Assembly: GCF_036250735.1 (NCBI RefSeq)
Contig: NZ_CP109430.1
Location: 1,116,001-1,180,000 of the forward strand
Source of the DNA: Streptosporangium sp. NBC_01495
Lineage (GTDB): Bacteria > Actinomycetota > Actinomycetes > Streptosporangiales > Streptosporangiaceae
Length of the DNA: 64,000 nucleotides
Reading direction: 5' to 3'
The notes under the pieces are model-generated. The model did no database searches, had not been told where the DNA came from, and was given only the letters and a program-made list of their open reading frames with translations. The position numbers were made by a program, and so were the translations under genes. Below are positions 42,190 to 54,466 of this stretch, piece by piece; the stretch's first letter is position 1; the number at the start of each line of letters is the position of its first letter.

Positions 42190-42534
42190 TCATCTCTCGA
42201 AGGGGCCGGTTCCTTCGAGGGAACCGGGGGGCAGCAGTGAGGCCATGAGCCGGTTGGCCGCCTCGGCCGCGGCGCGGGCGGCGTGCCCGGCCGCCTCCAT
42301 GATCGCCTCGGTGAGCGCCTCGGAGCCCAGGCGCAGGGCGCGCGGGTCGATGCGCAGGCTCACCAGGGCGCCGGTGGACAGCGTCTCCACCGTCACCTGA
42401 CCGCCCGCGGCCTCGCCCCTGCCTCGGACCTCGCCCAGTTGCCGCCCGATCTCCTCGGCGCGGTTCACCTGCTCCTGGAGCTCGGCGATCATCCGGTCGG
42501 TCTCACGGTCACCGGTGGGGGAGAGCGGCACCAT
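42190..42534 (-). CDS. YbaB/EbfC-family protein (type VII locus copy 4)
   Basis: A 114-residue YbaB-like protein, closest to the classical YbaB length. IAELQEQVNRAEEIGRQLGE is the first helix, GEAAGGQVTVETLSTGALVS the strand pair, and RIDPRALRLGSEALTEAIME the second-helix start. It lies 42 bp downstream of the pseudokinase gene on the same strand, so the two are probably one transcript. This is the fourth YbaB-like gene in 14 kb. Function here is unknown; DNA binding is the family expectation. Confidence 0.83.
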   Translation of the reverse strand: MVPLSPTGDRETDRMIAELQEQVNRAEEIGRQLGEVRGRGEAAGGQVTVETLSTGALVSLRIDPRALRLGSEALTEAIMEAAGHAARAAAEAANRLMASLLPPGSLEGTGPFER

Positions 42535-42576
42535 GATCTTCTCCTCTTCTCGCGTGGTCCGCGTTCGCTTCGGGGG

Positions 42577-44787
42577 TCATCCGCAGTTGGCCCACTCGGT
42601 GGGACCCGCGCTGCCGCCGGGGCCGCCCCCGGAGATGCGCACACACTTGCCCTTGCCGGCCAGGACGACCGGGCCCGCGTAGTACTCGAAGCTGCCCCGG
42701 TCCGTGTTGGAGCCGCCGCCCTGGACCTCCAGGGTGGCCCAGACCTGCGTCGCCTTGCCGACGTCGGCGCTCTTCATCGTGACGGCGCAGTTCTGGCCGG
42801 TGGAGTTGTTGTAGAGCTGGTAGACCGTTCCGCCGCTGAACGCGACCGACCGCTGTACGGAGAAGCCCGAGCCGCACGCCTGCTGCGGGGTGTGAGGGTT
42901 GGATCGGGCCGCCGCGGCGGGAGGCTTCGGCGCGGACGTGGTCGGTTTCGCGGTCGTTGGTTTGGGAGACGGGGGTTTGGTGGTCGGTTTCGCGGCCGTT
43001 GGTTTGGGAGACGGAGGTTTGGTGGTCGGTTTCGGCGCGGGCTTGGACTCCTCTGGGGTCTGCGTCGCGCTTGGTCTCGGTGTCTGCTGGGGCCTGCTGG
43101 CCGGGGGAGTCGGCTTCGGCTTCGGCGTCTGAGCGGTCCTGGCGGGCGGTGTCGCCTTCCGGGTGGGTGCCTTGGTGGGTGCCTTGGTGGGCGCCTTGGT
43201 TGGCGCCTTGGTCGGTGTCGTGGTCGGCGCGACCGGTGCCGTGGCCGGCGCCGTGGGGGCCGGTAGCGTCGGCACCGCGACCGGTGGCTGGGGGCTGGGG
43301 GGCAGCGTGGGGAGCGCGGGGTCCTCGGTGGACAGCCGCAACGGCCCGACATCCCCCACCTGTGGCTCCGGTGTCGTGCCCCAGGGCACGGTCACCCGGT
43401 TCGCCGGATCCTCCGTGCCGCCCTGACCCGGGCCCTGCCACTGGCTCGCCAGTGCCTGCGGGGCCTTCCCGCTGGCGGCGGCCTGTCCGGCGTTGCCGAG
43501 GGAGGTGTAGCTCCCGGCGGCCCAGACCCCGACGCCGGACAGCAGGGCGACCACACCGACACCGGCCACCAGCATCAGGGGAAAACCGGTGCCGCCCCGC
43601 CGCTCCTCGGCGGGAGAGGTGATCACCGCCCCGGCCATCGGGTTCACCGGGGGCGCGCTTCCCGGCATGGGCGGGGTGTTCCAGAGCGTCACCGCCGCCG
43701 GTGGCGCCGGCGGCGGCACCGGCATCGGGTACGGGGCTTCGCCCCACTCGCCGGGGTGCGCGCCGGGACCGTTCACCCCCGGAACGTTCGGCCGGTCCCC
43801 GGCGGGAAACGGGGAGACCGGCGGGAGCGGTTCCGGAGGTTCCACATGCGGCTCGCCGAGCAGCCGCAGCATGGCCGCCCTGGTGTCGGGCCGGGACTCC
43901 GGGCGCCTGTCCAGGCAGGTGGCGATGAGGGGGCGGAGTCCCGCCGGGAGACCGGTCAGGTTCGCCGGGCTCTCCGGCGTCGCTCCGGGCCACTCGTTGG
44001 AAGGCGGCCGGCCGGTCGCCGCGTAGACGACTGTCGCGGCCCAGGCGAACAGGTCCGAGGGCTTCCCGCCCGTTCCGCCCGTGACCGCCGGGGTGGGGGT
44101 CTCGCCGGGATCGGCCGGGGTGGTCGGGGGTGGGGCCTGGCCGGGATCGGCGTCCGGGGCCCGCGCGACGTCGTCACCGGGCGGGGGCATCGTACGGGTC
44201 TGTCCGGGAGCCTCGGAGACCTCGGGGGTCTCGGGGACCCCAGGGACCCCAGCGGCCTTGGAGGCCTCGGGGGCGAGGTATCCCGCTTCGGCACCGGTGA
44301 CACCCAGGCCGATGTCGCAGACGCGGGGACCGTCGGGGCCCAGGAGCACGGTGTCGGGGCTGAGCGCGCCGTGGACCAGGCCGGACAGGTGGATGGTGGT
44401 GAGGGCGGCGAGCGTGCCGACGGCGAGCCGCTCCAGGGCGTCCTCGCCGAGCGGCCCGTCCGCGGTCACCGTCTCGCGCAGCGAACGGCCCTCGATGTGC
44501 TCGCGGACCACGTAGGGGGAGTCGTCGAACCAGCCGACCTCGATCAGCCGGGCGGTGTGCGCTCCGGACACGCGCTTGGCGGCGTGCAGCTCGTTGGTGA
44601 TCCGTTCGCGGTCCCGCACGTCGGAGCCGGGGCGTGGCGCCAGCACGCGGATCACCCTGAGGGTGTCCTCGTCGGGCGGGTGGCCCAGGTAGACGGTCTG
44701 CGCGGGATCTTCGACAAGCCGGCCGACCAGGAGGTGGACGCCGATGCGTTTCGGATCTTCAGCCAGTAAAGGGTGTAAAACGCCCAC
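42577..44787 (-). CDS. Predicted membrane pseudokinase (Pkn-like) with extracellular C-terminal domain
   Basis: A 736-residue receptor-like protein. The kinase-like domain is degenerate. The Gly-loop is lost, the VAIK lysine is Arg in LRVIRVL, HRDLKPxN is HGALSPDT (catalytic Asp to Ala, metal-binding Asn to Thr), and DFG is CDIG. The C-helix Glu and the YLAPEA segment remain. A Pro/Gly-rich stretch, one membrane helix (LMLVAGVGVVALLSGVGVWA) and a long Pro/Thr/Lys linker with KAPT repeats follow. The end is a Cys-containing beta-rich domain (ACGSGFSVQRSVAFSGG ... GKGKCVRISGG). I place the start at GTG 44787, because codons farther upstream look non-coding; this remains uncertain. Probably a regulatory scaffold or cell-wall sensor. 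Confidence 0.75.
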   Translation of the reverse strand: MGVLHPLLAEDPKRIGVHLLVGRLVEDPAQTVYLGHPPDEDTLRVIRVLAPRPGSDVRDRERITNELHAAKRVSGAHTARLIEVGWFDDSPYVVREHIEGRSLRETVTADGPLGEDALERLAVGTLAALTTIHLSGLVHGALSPDTVLLGPDGPRVCDIGLGVTGAEAGYLAPEASKAAGVPGVPETPEVSEAPGQTRTMPPPGDDVARAPDADPGQAPPPTTPADPGETPTPAVTGGTGGKPSDLFAWAATVVYAATGRPPSNEWPGATPESPANLTGLPAGLRPLIATCLDRRPESRPDTRAAMLRLLGEPHVEPPEPLPPVSPFPAGDRPNVPGVNGPGAHPGEWGEAPYPMPVPPPAPPAAVTLWNTPPMPGSAPPVNPMAGAVITSPAEERRGGTGFPLMLVAGVGVVALLSGVGVWAAGSYTSLGNAGQAAASGKAPQALASQWQGPGQGGTEDPANRVTVPWGTTPEPQVGDVGPLRLSTEDPALPTLPPSPQPPVAVPTLPAPTAPATAPVAPTTTPTKAPTKAPTKAPTKAPTRKATPPARTAQTPKPKPTPPASRPQQTPRPSATQTPEESKPAPKPTTKPPSPKPTAAKPTTKPPSPKPTTAKPTTSAPKPPAAAARSNPHTPQQACGSGFSVQRSVAFSGGTVYQLYNNSTGQNCAVTMKSADVGKATQVWATLEVQGGGSNTDRGSFEYYAGPVVLAGKGKCVRISGGGPGGSAGPTEWANCG
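42941..43024. repeat. Two 42-bp tandem repeats in the pseudokinase linker
   Basis: A 42-bp unit beginning GTCGGTTTCGCGG occurs at 42941-42982 and 42983-43024 with only two or so differences, followed by a partial third copy. Each unit encodes a 14-residue Lys/Pro/Thr/Ser segment (KPTTKPPSPKPT type) in the extracellular linker. Confidence 0.75.
43165..43212. repeat. Four 12-bp repeats encoding KAPT in the pseudokinase linker
   Basis: Units GGG(T/C)GCCTTGGT or TGGCGCCTTGGT start at 43165, 43177, 43189 and 43201. On the coding strand they give KAPT four times in the wall-spanning linker. Confidence 0.75.
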
Positions 44788-48455
<3,668 letters not shown>

Positions 48456-48581
48456 TGGGTCGTCCACGCTTGTGTCTCAAAAACGTGCGAATTGTCAGTG
48501 ACGGAACGTGCGCAATCGGTTCCGCGAAGTGGCCCGCAGGCCGTACTCTCCCATAGTGAACTAATGGGGGTTTTGTTACTC

Positions 48582-50663
48582 ATGGCCGACCCAACCGACA
48601 CTCGCGACACCGGACCGCGACCGGGAACGCCCCTTTGGGCCTACCTCGCCGCCGTCATCACGATCGGGTTCACCACCCTCGTCGTGTCCCAGCTGCGCAT
48701 AGACGTGGCCGAGGCCGCGGAGCTCGTCCGCAGTCCGCTGTTCTGGATGCTCGCGGCCCTGGTCGTGCTGGGCGAGCTGCGGCCGGTGGTCCTGTCGTCG
48801 TCGATGACGGTGGGCGGCACATACCCGTCGACCATGTTCACCTTCGCCGCGCTGCTCCACTACGGCCTGCCCGTCGCCGTGCTGCTGCAGGCGGTCGCCA
48901 TGGTCGTCAACGGGGCCGTCACCCGCAAGGCGTGCCATCGGACCATGTTCAACATCGCGCAGGTGACACTGGCCTGCACCGCGGCCTGGCTGGTGCTCGG
49001 GCTGTTCGGCGACCGGCCCGTCACGGTGACCTCAGGGGTGCCGGAGGGGTCCGACCTCCTGGCGATCGGGCTGGCCGGGCTCACCTACTTCACGGTCCGG
49101 GCCCTGCTGGTCTCCGGCGCGGTGGCGCTGCACGAGCGCAGGTCGATCCACCGGGTGATCAGGACCACGATCGGCCACCAGAGCCTCGTCTACGCCGGGC
49201 TGCTCGGCCTGGCCCCGCTCGTCGTGGTGGTGATGAACCACTCGCCGGCCCTGGTGCCGCTCTTCCTGGCCCCGATGGTGGCGGTCTACTTCACCGCCAC
49301 CATGTCGGTCCGCCGCGACCACCAGGCGACGCACGACGTGCTGACCGGGCTGCCCAACCGCAAGATGCTCGTGCTCAGCACGGAGGAGGCGCTCGCCGAG
49401 GCGCGGGAGGGTGAGCGGGTCGGCCTGTTCCTGCTCGATCTCGACCGGTTCAAGGAGATCAACGACACCCTCGGGCACCCGGTCGGTGACCGGCTCCTGC
49501 AGCTGGTCGCGCACCGGCTCACCCACAGTGTCCGTCCCGGCGACGTGGTGGCCAGGCTCGGCGGCGACGAGTTCGCCGTCCTGCTGCCCTCGGTCAGGGA
49601 CGCCGCGGCGGCCAGGGAGGTGGCGGCGCGCCTGCGGGTGGCGATCACCGAGCCGGTCCGGCTGGAGGGCATGAGCTTCGACCTGGACGCCTCGTTCGGC
49701 ATCGCCATCTACCCCGACCACGCGCCCGACTTCGAGATGCTCCTGCAGCGCTCCGACGTGGCGATGTATCTCGCGAAGGAGGGCAGGACCGGGGTCGAGA
49801 TCTACGCCGCCGACAAGGACCGCAACAGTCCCGAGCGGCTCAACCTCCTCGGCGACCTGCGCAGGGCCATCGACCGCTCCGAGCTGCGGCTGCACTACCA
49901 GCCCAAGCTCGACCTGGCCGGAGGGCAGGTCCGGGGGGTGGAGGCACTGCTGCGGTGGCGTCACCCGGAGCGGGGAATGATCCCTCCCGGGGAGTTCGTG
50001 CCGATGGCCGAGCAGTCCTATCTGATGCGCCATCTCACCGGATACGTCATCGACGCGGCGCTGGAGCAGGCCGCCCACTGGTGGCACACCGGCCTGCACG
50101 AGCAGATCTCCGTCAACGTCTCGGCCCGCGACCTTCTCGACTGCGCCCTCTCCGACCAGCTGGGAGAGGGGCTGGCGCGATACCGGCTGCCGCCCAAGGC
50201 GATCCAGCTGGAGGTCACCGAGCGCATCCTGATGACCGACCAGGCCTACACCGACGGCGCCGTCCGCGCCCTGACCGCGCTGGGGGTGCCGCTCGCGCTG
50301 GACGACTTCGGCACCGGCTACTCCTCGCTGGTCCGCCTGCAGCGCCTCCCGGTCGCCGAGGTCAAGATCGACTCCTCGTTCGTCCGCCGCATGGGCGAGT
50401 CCAAGGACGACGAGCGGATCGTCCGCTCCATCGTCGACCTGGTCCGCTCCCTCGGCCTGCGCTCGGTCGCCGAGGGTGTCGAGTCCGCCGAGGTGGCCGC
50501 CCGCCTGGCCGCCATGGGCTGCGATCTGGGCCAGGGCTGGCTGTTCGCCGAACCCATGTCCGCCGCCGACGCGACCGTATGGTTGCGCAAACATCGGGCC
50601 CTCGCCACCCACGACCTCGGCTTCCTGCGCCCCACCGAGATCCTCGACCCTCAGAGGGCTTAG
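48582..50663 (+). CDS. Membrane GGDEF-EAL protein (c-di-GMP cyclase/phosphodiesterase)
   Basis: A 693-residue protein. The N-terminal 230 residues have about five or six membrane helices in a MASE-like layout (LWAYLAAVITIGFTTLVVSQ and later ones). A GGDEF domain follows, with DVLTGLPNRKM and the intact signature ARLGGDEFAVLL near residue 327. A complete EAL domain comes last: VEALLRWRHPERGMIPPGEF near 453, LDDFGTGYSSLVRLQ, and VAEGVESAE. Both signatures look active, so net cyclase or phosphodiesterase activity is uncertain. The start is taken at ATG 48582; ATG 48564 would add six residues including a TTA codon. It is monocistronic. Confidence 0.9.
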   Translation: MADPTDTRDTGPRPGTPLWAYLAAVITIGFTTLVVSQLRIDVAEAAELVRSPLFWMLAALVVLGELRPVVLSSSMTVGGTYPSTMFTFAALLHYGLPVAVLLQAVAMVVNGAVTRKACHRTMFNIAQVTLACTAAWLVLGLFGDRPVTVTSGVPEGSDLLAIGLAGLTYFTVRALLVSGAVALHERRSIHRVIRTTIGHQSLVYAGLLGLAPLVVVVMNHSPALVPLFLAPMVAVYFTATMSVRRDHQATHDVLTGLPNRKMLVLSTEEALAEAREGERVGLFLLDLDRFKEINDTLGHPVGDRLLQLVAHRLTHSVRPGDVVARLGGDEFAVLLPSVRDAAAAREVAARLRVAITEPVRLEGMSFDLDASFGIAIYPDHAPDFEMLLQRSDVAMYLAKEGRTGVEIYAADKDRNSPERLNLLGDLRRAIDRSELRLHYQPKLDLAGGQVRGVEALLRWRHPERGMIPPGEFVPMAEQSYLMRHLTGYVIDAALEQAAHWWHTGLHEQISVNVSARDLLDCALSDQLGEGLARYRLPPKAIQLEVTERILMTDQAYTDGAVRALTALGVPLALDDFGTGYSSLVRLQRLPVAEVKIDSSFVRRMGESKDDERIVRSIVDLVRSLGLRSVAEGVESAEVAARLAAMGCDLGQGWLFAEPMSAADATVWLRKHRALATHDLGFLRPTEILDPQRA

Positions 50664-50702
50664 CCCGGCCTCGGGGTCCGGTCGTCATACCGGCCGGGAC
50701 GT

Positions 50703-52154
50703 TCAGGCGCCGGATGTCCCTGCCCCGGGTCGAGCCGGCCGGGTCCACGCCCGGATGAGATCGTCGGGGCCGTACGCGGCGGTGAGGCCGGAGCAGGAGA
50801 CTCCGCCGCGCGAGACCGCGACGAGCGGGACCAACTCGTCCGTCAGGGCCGCCCGGTGCCTGGCCAGCGCGGCGAGGTCACGGTCGTCGAACGAGGCGTT
50901 CTCCAGCCACTTGATCGACCCCAGGAAGCACAGCCGCCGGGCGATCGGCCCCCTGTCCGCGCCCACGATGTCGATCTCCACGCCGTTGCTCCTGGTCCAG
51001 TAGGAGCCGATCGCGGGTGCTTCGGGCAATCTGTCGTCGGGGAGCAGCCGGGCCAGTGACTCTCGTATGAGGGGTTCCACGGCTCGCCCCCGCCAGGTGC
51101 TCCACTGTGAGGCGACCCGCCGCATGGTCAGGTCACCCCTGCGGCGCTCTATCTCTGGCATGTGCGGCCGGAGGAAGTGAAGCCAGAAACGTAGATAGGC
51201 GTCGGTCACGCGGTATCGGCGATCCTTGGAGGGACGGGGGGACAGCGGCAGCTCGCCGGTGACGATCCCTTTGGAGATCAGAAGCTCGGCCGCCCTGGAG
51301 AGGGTGCTGTGTGAGATCCCGCCCGCGCTTCTGGCGATGTTGGTGAACGTGCGCTCGCCGCTGCCGATGGCCCGCAGCACCTCACTCGCCTGGGCGGCGG
51401 AGGGGAATTCGGCCGCGAGGGAACGCTCGGCGGACACCAGAAGGGCCGAGACCGGGTTCGTCAGCGCGACGTGCAGGTATTCCCAGAGCGACGCTCCGCG
51501 GGGCCACTCCCCGCAGACGAGCGGGAGGCCGCCGGTGACGAGGGCCGCGTCGAACGCGTCGGCGGCGGTGAGACGGAGCATCTGCTGGATCTCACGGGGG
51601 TTGAGCGGCCCGACGATCATCTCGGTGCCGCGCTGGTGGAAGGGCCGCTCGTAACTGTTCAGCGCCTCCATCATGGACAGGTCGGATCCGATGAGGATCA
51701 GCAGAACGGGCTTGCGGCTGAGGAACCGGTCCCAGGCACGCTGGAGCAGTCCCTCGAAGGCGTCCACGCGGTCCATGAGATAGGGAACCTCGTCGATCAC
51801 GACGATGGACGGGCTGTCGTCGGGAAGCGCGTCCGCCAGCAGTTGCAGCGCTCCGTTCCAAGTGCTGGGCGCCATCTCGGAGAACGCGTTCCTGCCCGGC
51901 AGGTCCGACATCGCGACATCCGCTGTGAGCTGGTGGAGCTCGCTCTGAGCGTCCGCCCGCGCCGAGGTGTAGAAGAGCGACGGCAGGCCGCTGCGGCCGA
52001 TGAACTCCTCGGCCAGGGCCGACTTGCCGATCCGTCTGCGTCCTCGGATCAGCACGCACTGCCCGGGACGTCCGGTCGTCGCCTCCGCCCGGACACGGTC
52101 GAGCAGGGAACCGAGAGTCGCCAGCTCCTGCTCCCTGCCGATGAACTGGCCCAC
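50703..52154 (-). CDS. ATPase_2/DUF234-type ATPase with PDDEXK-like C-terminus
   Basis: A 483-residue protein of the archaeal-type AAA ATPase (ATPase_2) family. FIGREQELATLGSLLDR begins it, RGRRRIGKSALAEEFIGR is the Walker A region, and SIVVIDEVPYL is Walker B. A winged helix follows (GGISHSTLSRAAELLISKGI). The last 140 residues match DUF234, a PD-(D/E)xK-like nuclease fold: NGVEIDIVGAD, then FLGSIKW. The usual E-x-K appears as S-I-K, so activity may be altered. Such genes are patchily distributed and often look mobile; their role is poorly known. The GTG at 52154 follows GGGGGAG, and a composite palindrome lies immediately upstream. Confidence 0.82.
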   Translation of the reverse strand: MGQFIGREQELATLGSLLDRVRAEATTGRPGQCVLIRGRRRIGKSALAEEFIGRSGLPSLFYTSARADAQSELHQLTADVAMSDLPGRNAFSEMAPSTWNGALQLLADALPDDSPSIVVIDEVPYLMDRVDAFEGLLQRAWDRFLSRKPVLLILIGSDLSMMEALNSYERPFHQRGTEMIVGPLNPREIQQMLRLTAADAFDAALVTGGLPLVCGEWPRGASLWEYLHVALTNPVSALLVSAERSLAAEFPSAAQASEVLRAIGSGERTFTNIARSAGGISHSTLSRAAELLISKGIVTGELPLSPRPSKDRRYRVTDAYLRFWLHFLRPHMPEIERRRGDLTMRRVASQWSTWRGRAVEPLIRESLARLLPDDRLPEAPAIGSYWTRSNGVEIDIVGADRGPIARRLCFLGSIKWLENASFDDRDLAALARHRAALTDELVPLVAVSRGGVSCSGLTAAYGPDDLIRAWTRPARPGAGTSGA

Positions 52155-52182
52155 GCGCTCCCCCGAATACTTCCATCGGCGA

Positions 52183-52261
52183 TACTTCCACTGGAGATAC
52201 TATCGACAGCGATAGTATCTCCAGTGGAAGTAGGAGCGTACTTCGACGAAGTACGCTCCTA
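52183..52261. repeat. Composite palindrome: 23-bp and 15-bp perfect inverted repeats
   Basis: TACTTCCACTGGAGATACTA begins a 23-bp arm at 52183-52205, which pairs perfectly with 52210-52232 across 4 bp. Overlapping its right end, 52231-52245 pairs perfectly over 15 bp with 52247-52261 across a single base. ATACTTCCA also recurs at 52167 and 52182, 15 bp apart. The whole lies 29-107 bp upstream of the ATPase-DUF234 start codon. It could be an operator, an mRNA hairpin or a MITE-like element. Confidence 0.9.
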
Positions 52262-52618
52262 TATCCACGGCGGCCGAAGTACGACCCGTGAGTCTTCCCC
52301 GGAGTCGATGGAAGAACCCGTGTGAGCGGCCGTCCGGGGGTGACGGCACCCGTCGGCACGTACGCTCCCCGCCGGAATGTCGCGGAGTCGTGCCGGGAGG
52401 TGATTGACCGGTCGGGACCGCCGAGAGCATGATCGCGGACCCGTGGCGGGGGCTCCGGGGCCGCTTCCTCCGGGTCCGACGGCCCGGGGACGGTCTGACC
52501 GCTTCGAGTAAGAGATCTTCGCTTGGTTGCGGCGGTGTTAATGAGTCGGGACCCTCAGGTCGCGAGCCATAGGATGACAGTGTCCAATTGCCATTCCACG
52601 AAACGGGTTCAACGACTC
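52262..52618 (+). promoter_or_regulatory. Remainder of the 464-bp gap before gatC
   Basis: No gene is supported. The stretch returns to high GC after the palindromes. TAGGAT at 52570-52575 is a possible -10 box for gatCA, without a clear -35. GAAACGGGTTC lies near 52599. No riboswitch or T-box was recognised. Confidence 0.35.
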
Positions 52619-52918
52619 ATGTCCGCCATAACCCGCGACGAGGTCGCTCACCTCGCCCGGCTGTCCCGGCTGGCGCTGGCCGACGAGGAGCTCGACCACT
52701 TCGCCGCCCAGCTCGATGTGATCATCGGTGCGGTCGCCCGCGTCGCCGAGGTGGCGGCCGACGACATCCCGCCGTCCTCGCACGCGCTCCCGCTCACCAA
52801 CGTCTACCGCCCCGACGAGGTACGACCCAGTCTGACGCCGGAGGAGGCGCTGTCCGGCGCCCCGGCGGTCGAGGACGGCCGCTTCCGCGTCCCGCGCATT
52901 CTCGGGGAGGAAGCATGA
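52619..52918 (+). CDS. gatC: Asp-tRNA(Asn)/Glu-tRNA(Gln) amidotransferase subunit C
   Basis: A 99-residue Gat[21 protein letters not shown] is the family N-terminus, followed by [20 protein letters not shown], and the C-terminal [15 protein letters not shown] segment appears as [20 protein letters not shown]. GatC clamps GatA and GatB together in the GatCAB complex that amidates mischarged Glu-tRNA(Gln) and Asp-tRNA(Asn). The ATG at 52619 is chosen by family alignment, as no strong ribosome site is visible. The stop overlaps the gatA ATG (ATGA, 52915-52918). Confidence 0.95.
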   Translation: MSAITRDEVAHLARLSRLALADEELDHFAAQLDVIIGAVARVAEVAADDIPPSSHALPLTNVYRPDEVRPSLTPEEALSGAPAVEDGRFRVPRILGEEA

Positions 52919-54405
52919 GCCTCATCCGCAAGTCCGCCGCAGACCTGGGCGCGCTGATCGCGAGTGGCGAGGTCTCCGCCGTCGAGGTCGCCCAGGCCCA
53001 CCTCGACCGGATGGCCGCTGTCGAGCCGAAGGTCAACGCCTTCCTCCACATCGACGCCGAGACGACCCTGGGGCAGGCGCGCGCCGTCGACGCCCGCAGG
53101 GCCGCCGGCGAGGAGCTCGGCCCGCTGGCCGGGGTGCCGATCGCGCACAAGGACGTCTTCACCACCAAGGACATGCCGACCACGGCCGGATCGAAGATCC
53201 TCCAGGGCTGGAAGCCGCCGTACGACGCGACCGTGACCCGCCGCCTGCGCGAGGCCGGGCTGGTGATCCTCGGCAAGACCAACCTCGACGAGTTCGCGAT
53301 GGGCTCCTCCACCGAGAACTCGGCGTACGGCGTCACCCACAACCCGTGGGATCTGTCGCGCATCCCCGGCGGCTCCTCCGGCGGCTCCTCCGCCGCGGTC
53401 GCCGCGTACGAGGCCCCGCTGTCCACCGGCACCGACACCGGCGGCTCGATCCGCCAGCCCGCCGCGGTCACCGGCATCGTGGGCATGAAGCCCACCTACG
53501 GCGGCTCGTCCCGCTACGGCCTGATCGCCTTCGCCAGCTCGCTCGACACGCCGGGCCCCTTCGCCCGAAACGTGCTCGACGCGGCGCTGCTGCACGAGGC
53601 GTTCTCCGGGCACGACGTCATGGACTCCACCTCCGTCGACGCCCCGGTGCCCTCGGTCGTGGAGGCTGCGCGCAACGGCGACGTGGCGGGGCTGCGCATC
53701 GGCGTGGTCAAGGAGTTCGGCGGCGACGGCTACCAGGCGGGCGTGCTCGCGCGCTTCCACGAGACCGTGGAGCTGCTGGAGTCGCTGGGCGCGAAGGTCT
53801 TCGAAGTCTCCTGCCCGTCGTTCACCACCGCCCTCCCGGCGTACTACCTCATCGCCCCCTCGGAGTGCTCCTCCAACCTGGCCCGCTTCGACGCCATGCG
53901 ATACGGCCTGCGCGTCGGCGACGACGGCACCCGCAGCGCCGAGGAGGTCATGGCCCTGACCCGGGCCCAGGGCTTCGGCCCCGAGGTCAAGCGCCGCATC
54001 ATCCTCGGCACGTACGCGCTGTCCAGCGGTTACTACGACGCCTACTACGGGCAGGCGCAGAAGGTCCGCACGCTCATCGCGCGCGACTTCGAGGCCGCCT
54101 TCCAGCAGGTGGACGTGCTCATCTCGCCGACGACGCCCACCACGGCGTTCCCGATCGGCGAGCGCGCCGACGACCCCATGGCGATGTACCTGGCCGACCT
54201 GTGCACCATTCCGACCAACCTGGCGGGCAACGCGGCCATCTCCGTGCCGTGCGGCCTGGCGGACGAGGACGGCCTGCCGGTCGGTCTGCAGATCATGGCC
54301 CCGGTGCTCGGCGACGACCGCTGCTACCGGGTCGGCGCGGCGGTCGAGAAGGCCCTCCAGAGCCGATGGGGCGGCGACCTGCTGTCCAGAGCCCCGGAGC
54401 TGTAG
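52915..54405 (+). CDS. gatA: Asp-tRNA(Asn)/Glu-tRNA(Gln) amidotransferase subunit A
   Basis: A 496-residue amidase-signature enzyme that hydrolyses glutamine to supply ammonia to GatB. The Ser-cisSer-Lys triad is at the expected positions: Lys79 (VPIAHKDVF), Ser154 ([10 protein letters not shown]) and Ser178 ([11 protein letters not shown]). [20 protein letters not shown] is also diagnostic. It is translationally coupled to gatC. In many actinobacteria gatB follows closely; here two foreign-looking genes and a repeat lie between gatA and gatB, 1.8 kb in all. Confidence 0.98.
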   Translation: MSLIRKSAADLGALIASGEVSAVEVAQAHLDRMAAVEPKVNAFLHIDAETTLGQARAVDARRAAGEELGPLAGVPIAHKDVFTTKDMPTTAGSKILQGWKPPYDATVTRRLREAGLVILGKTNLDEFAMGSSTENSAYGVTHNPWDLSRIPGGSSGGSSAAVAAYEAPLSTGTDTGGSIRQPAAVTGIVGMKPTYGGSSRYGLIAFASSLDTPGPFARNVLDAALLHEAFSGHDVMDSTSVDAPVPSVVEAARNGDVAGLRIGVVKEFGGDGYQAGVLARFHETVELLESLGAKVFEVSCPSFTTALPAYYLIAPSECSSNLARFDAMRYGLRVGDDGTRSAEEVMALTRAQGFGPEVKRRIILGTYALSSGYYDAYYGQAQKVRTLIARDFEAAFQQVDVLISPTTPTTAFPIGERADDPMAMYLADLCTIPTNLAGNAAISVPCGLADEDGLPVGLQIMAPVLGDDRCYRVGAAVEKALQSRWGGDLLSRAPEL

Positions 54406-54466
54406 GGCTTTTCCGGAACCGTGGGGCTAGGGCGAGGGGGCGACAGGTGACAGGGAGAACGGCGGC

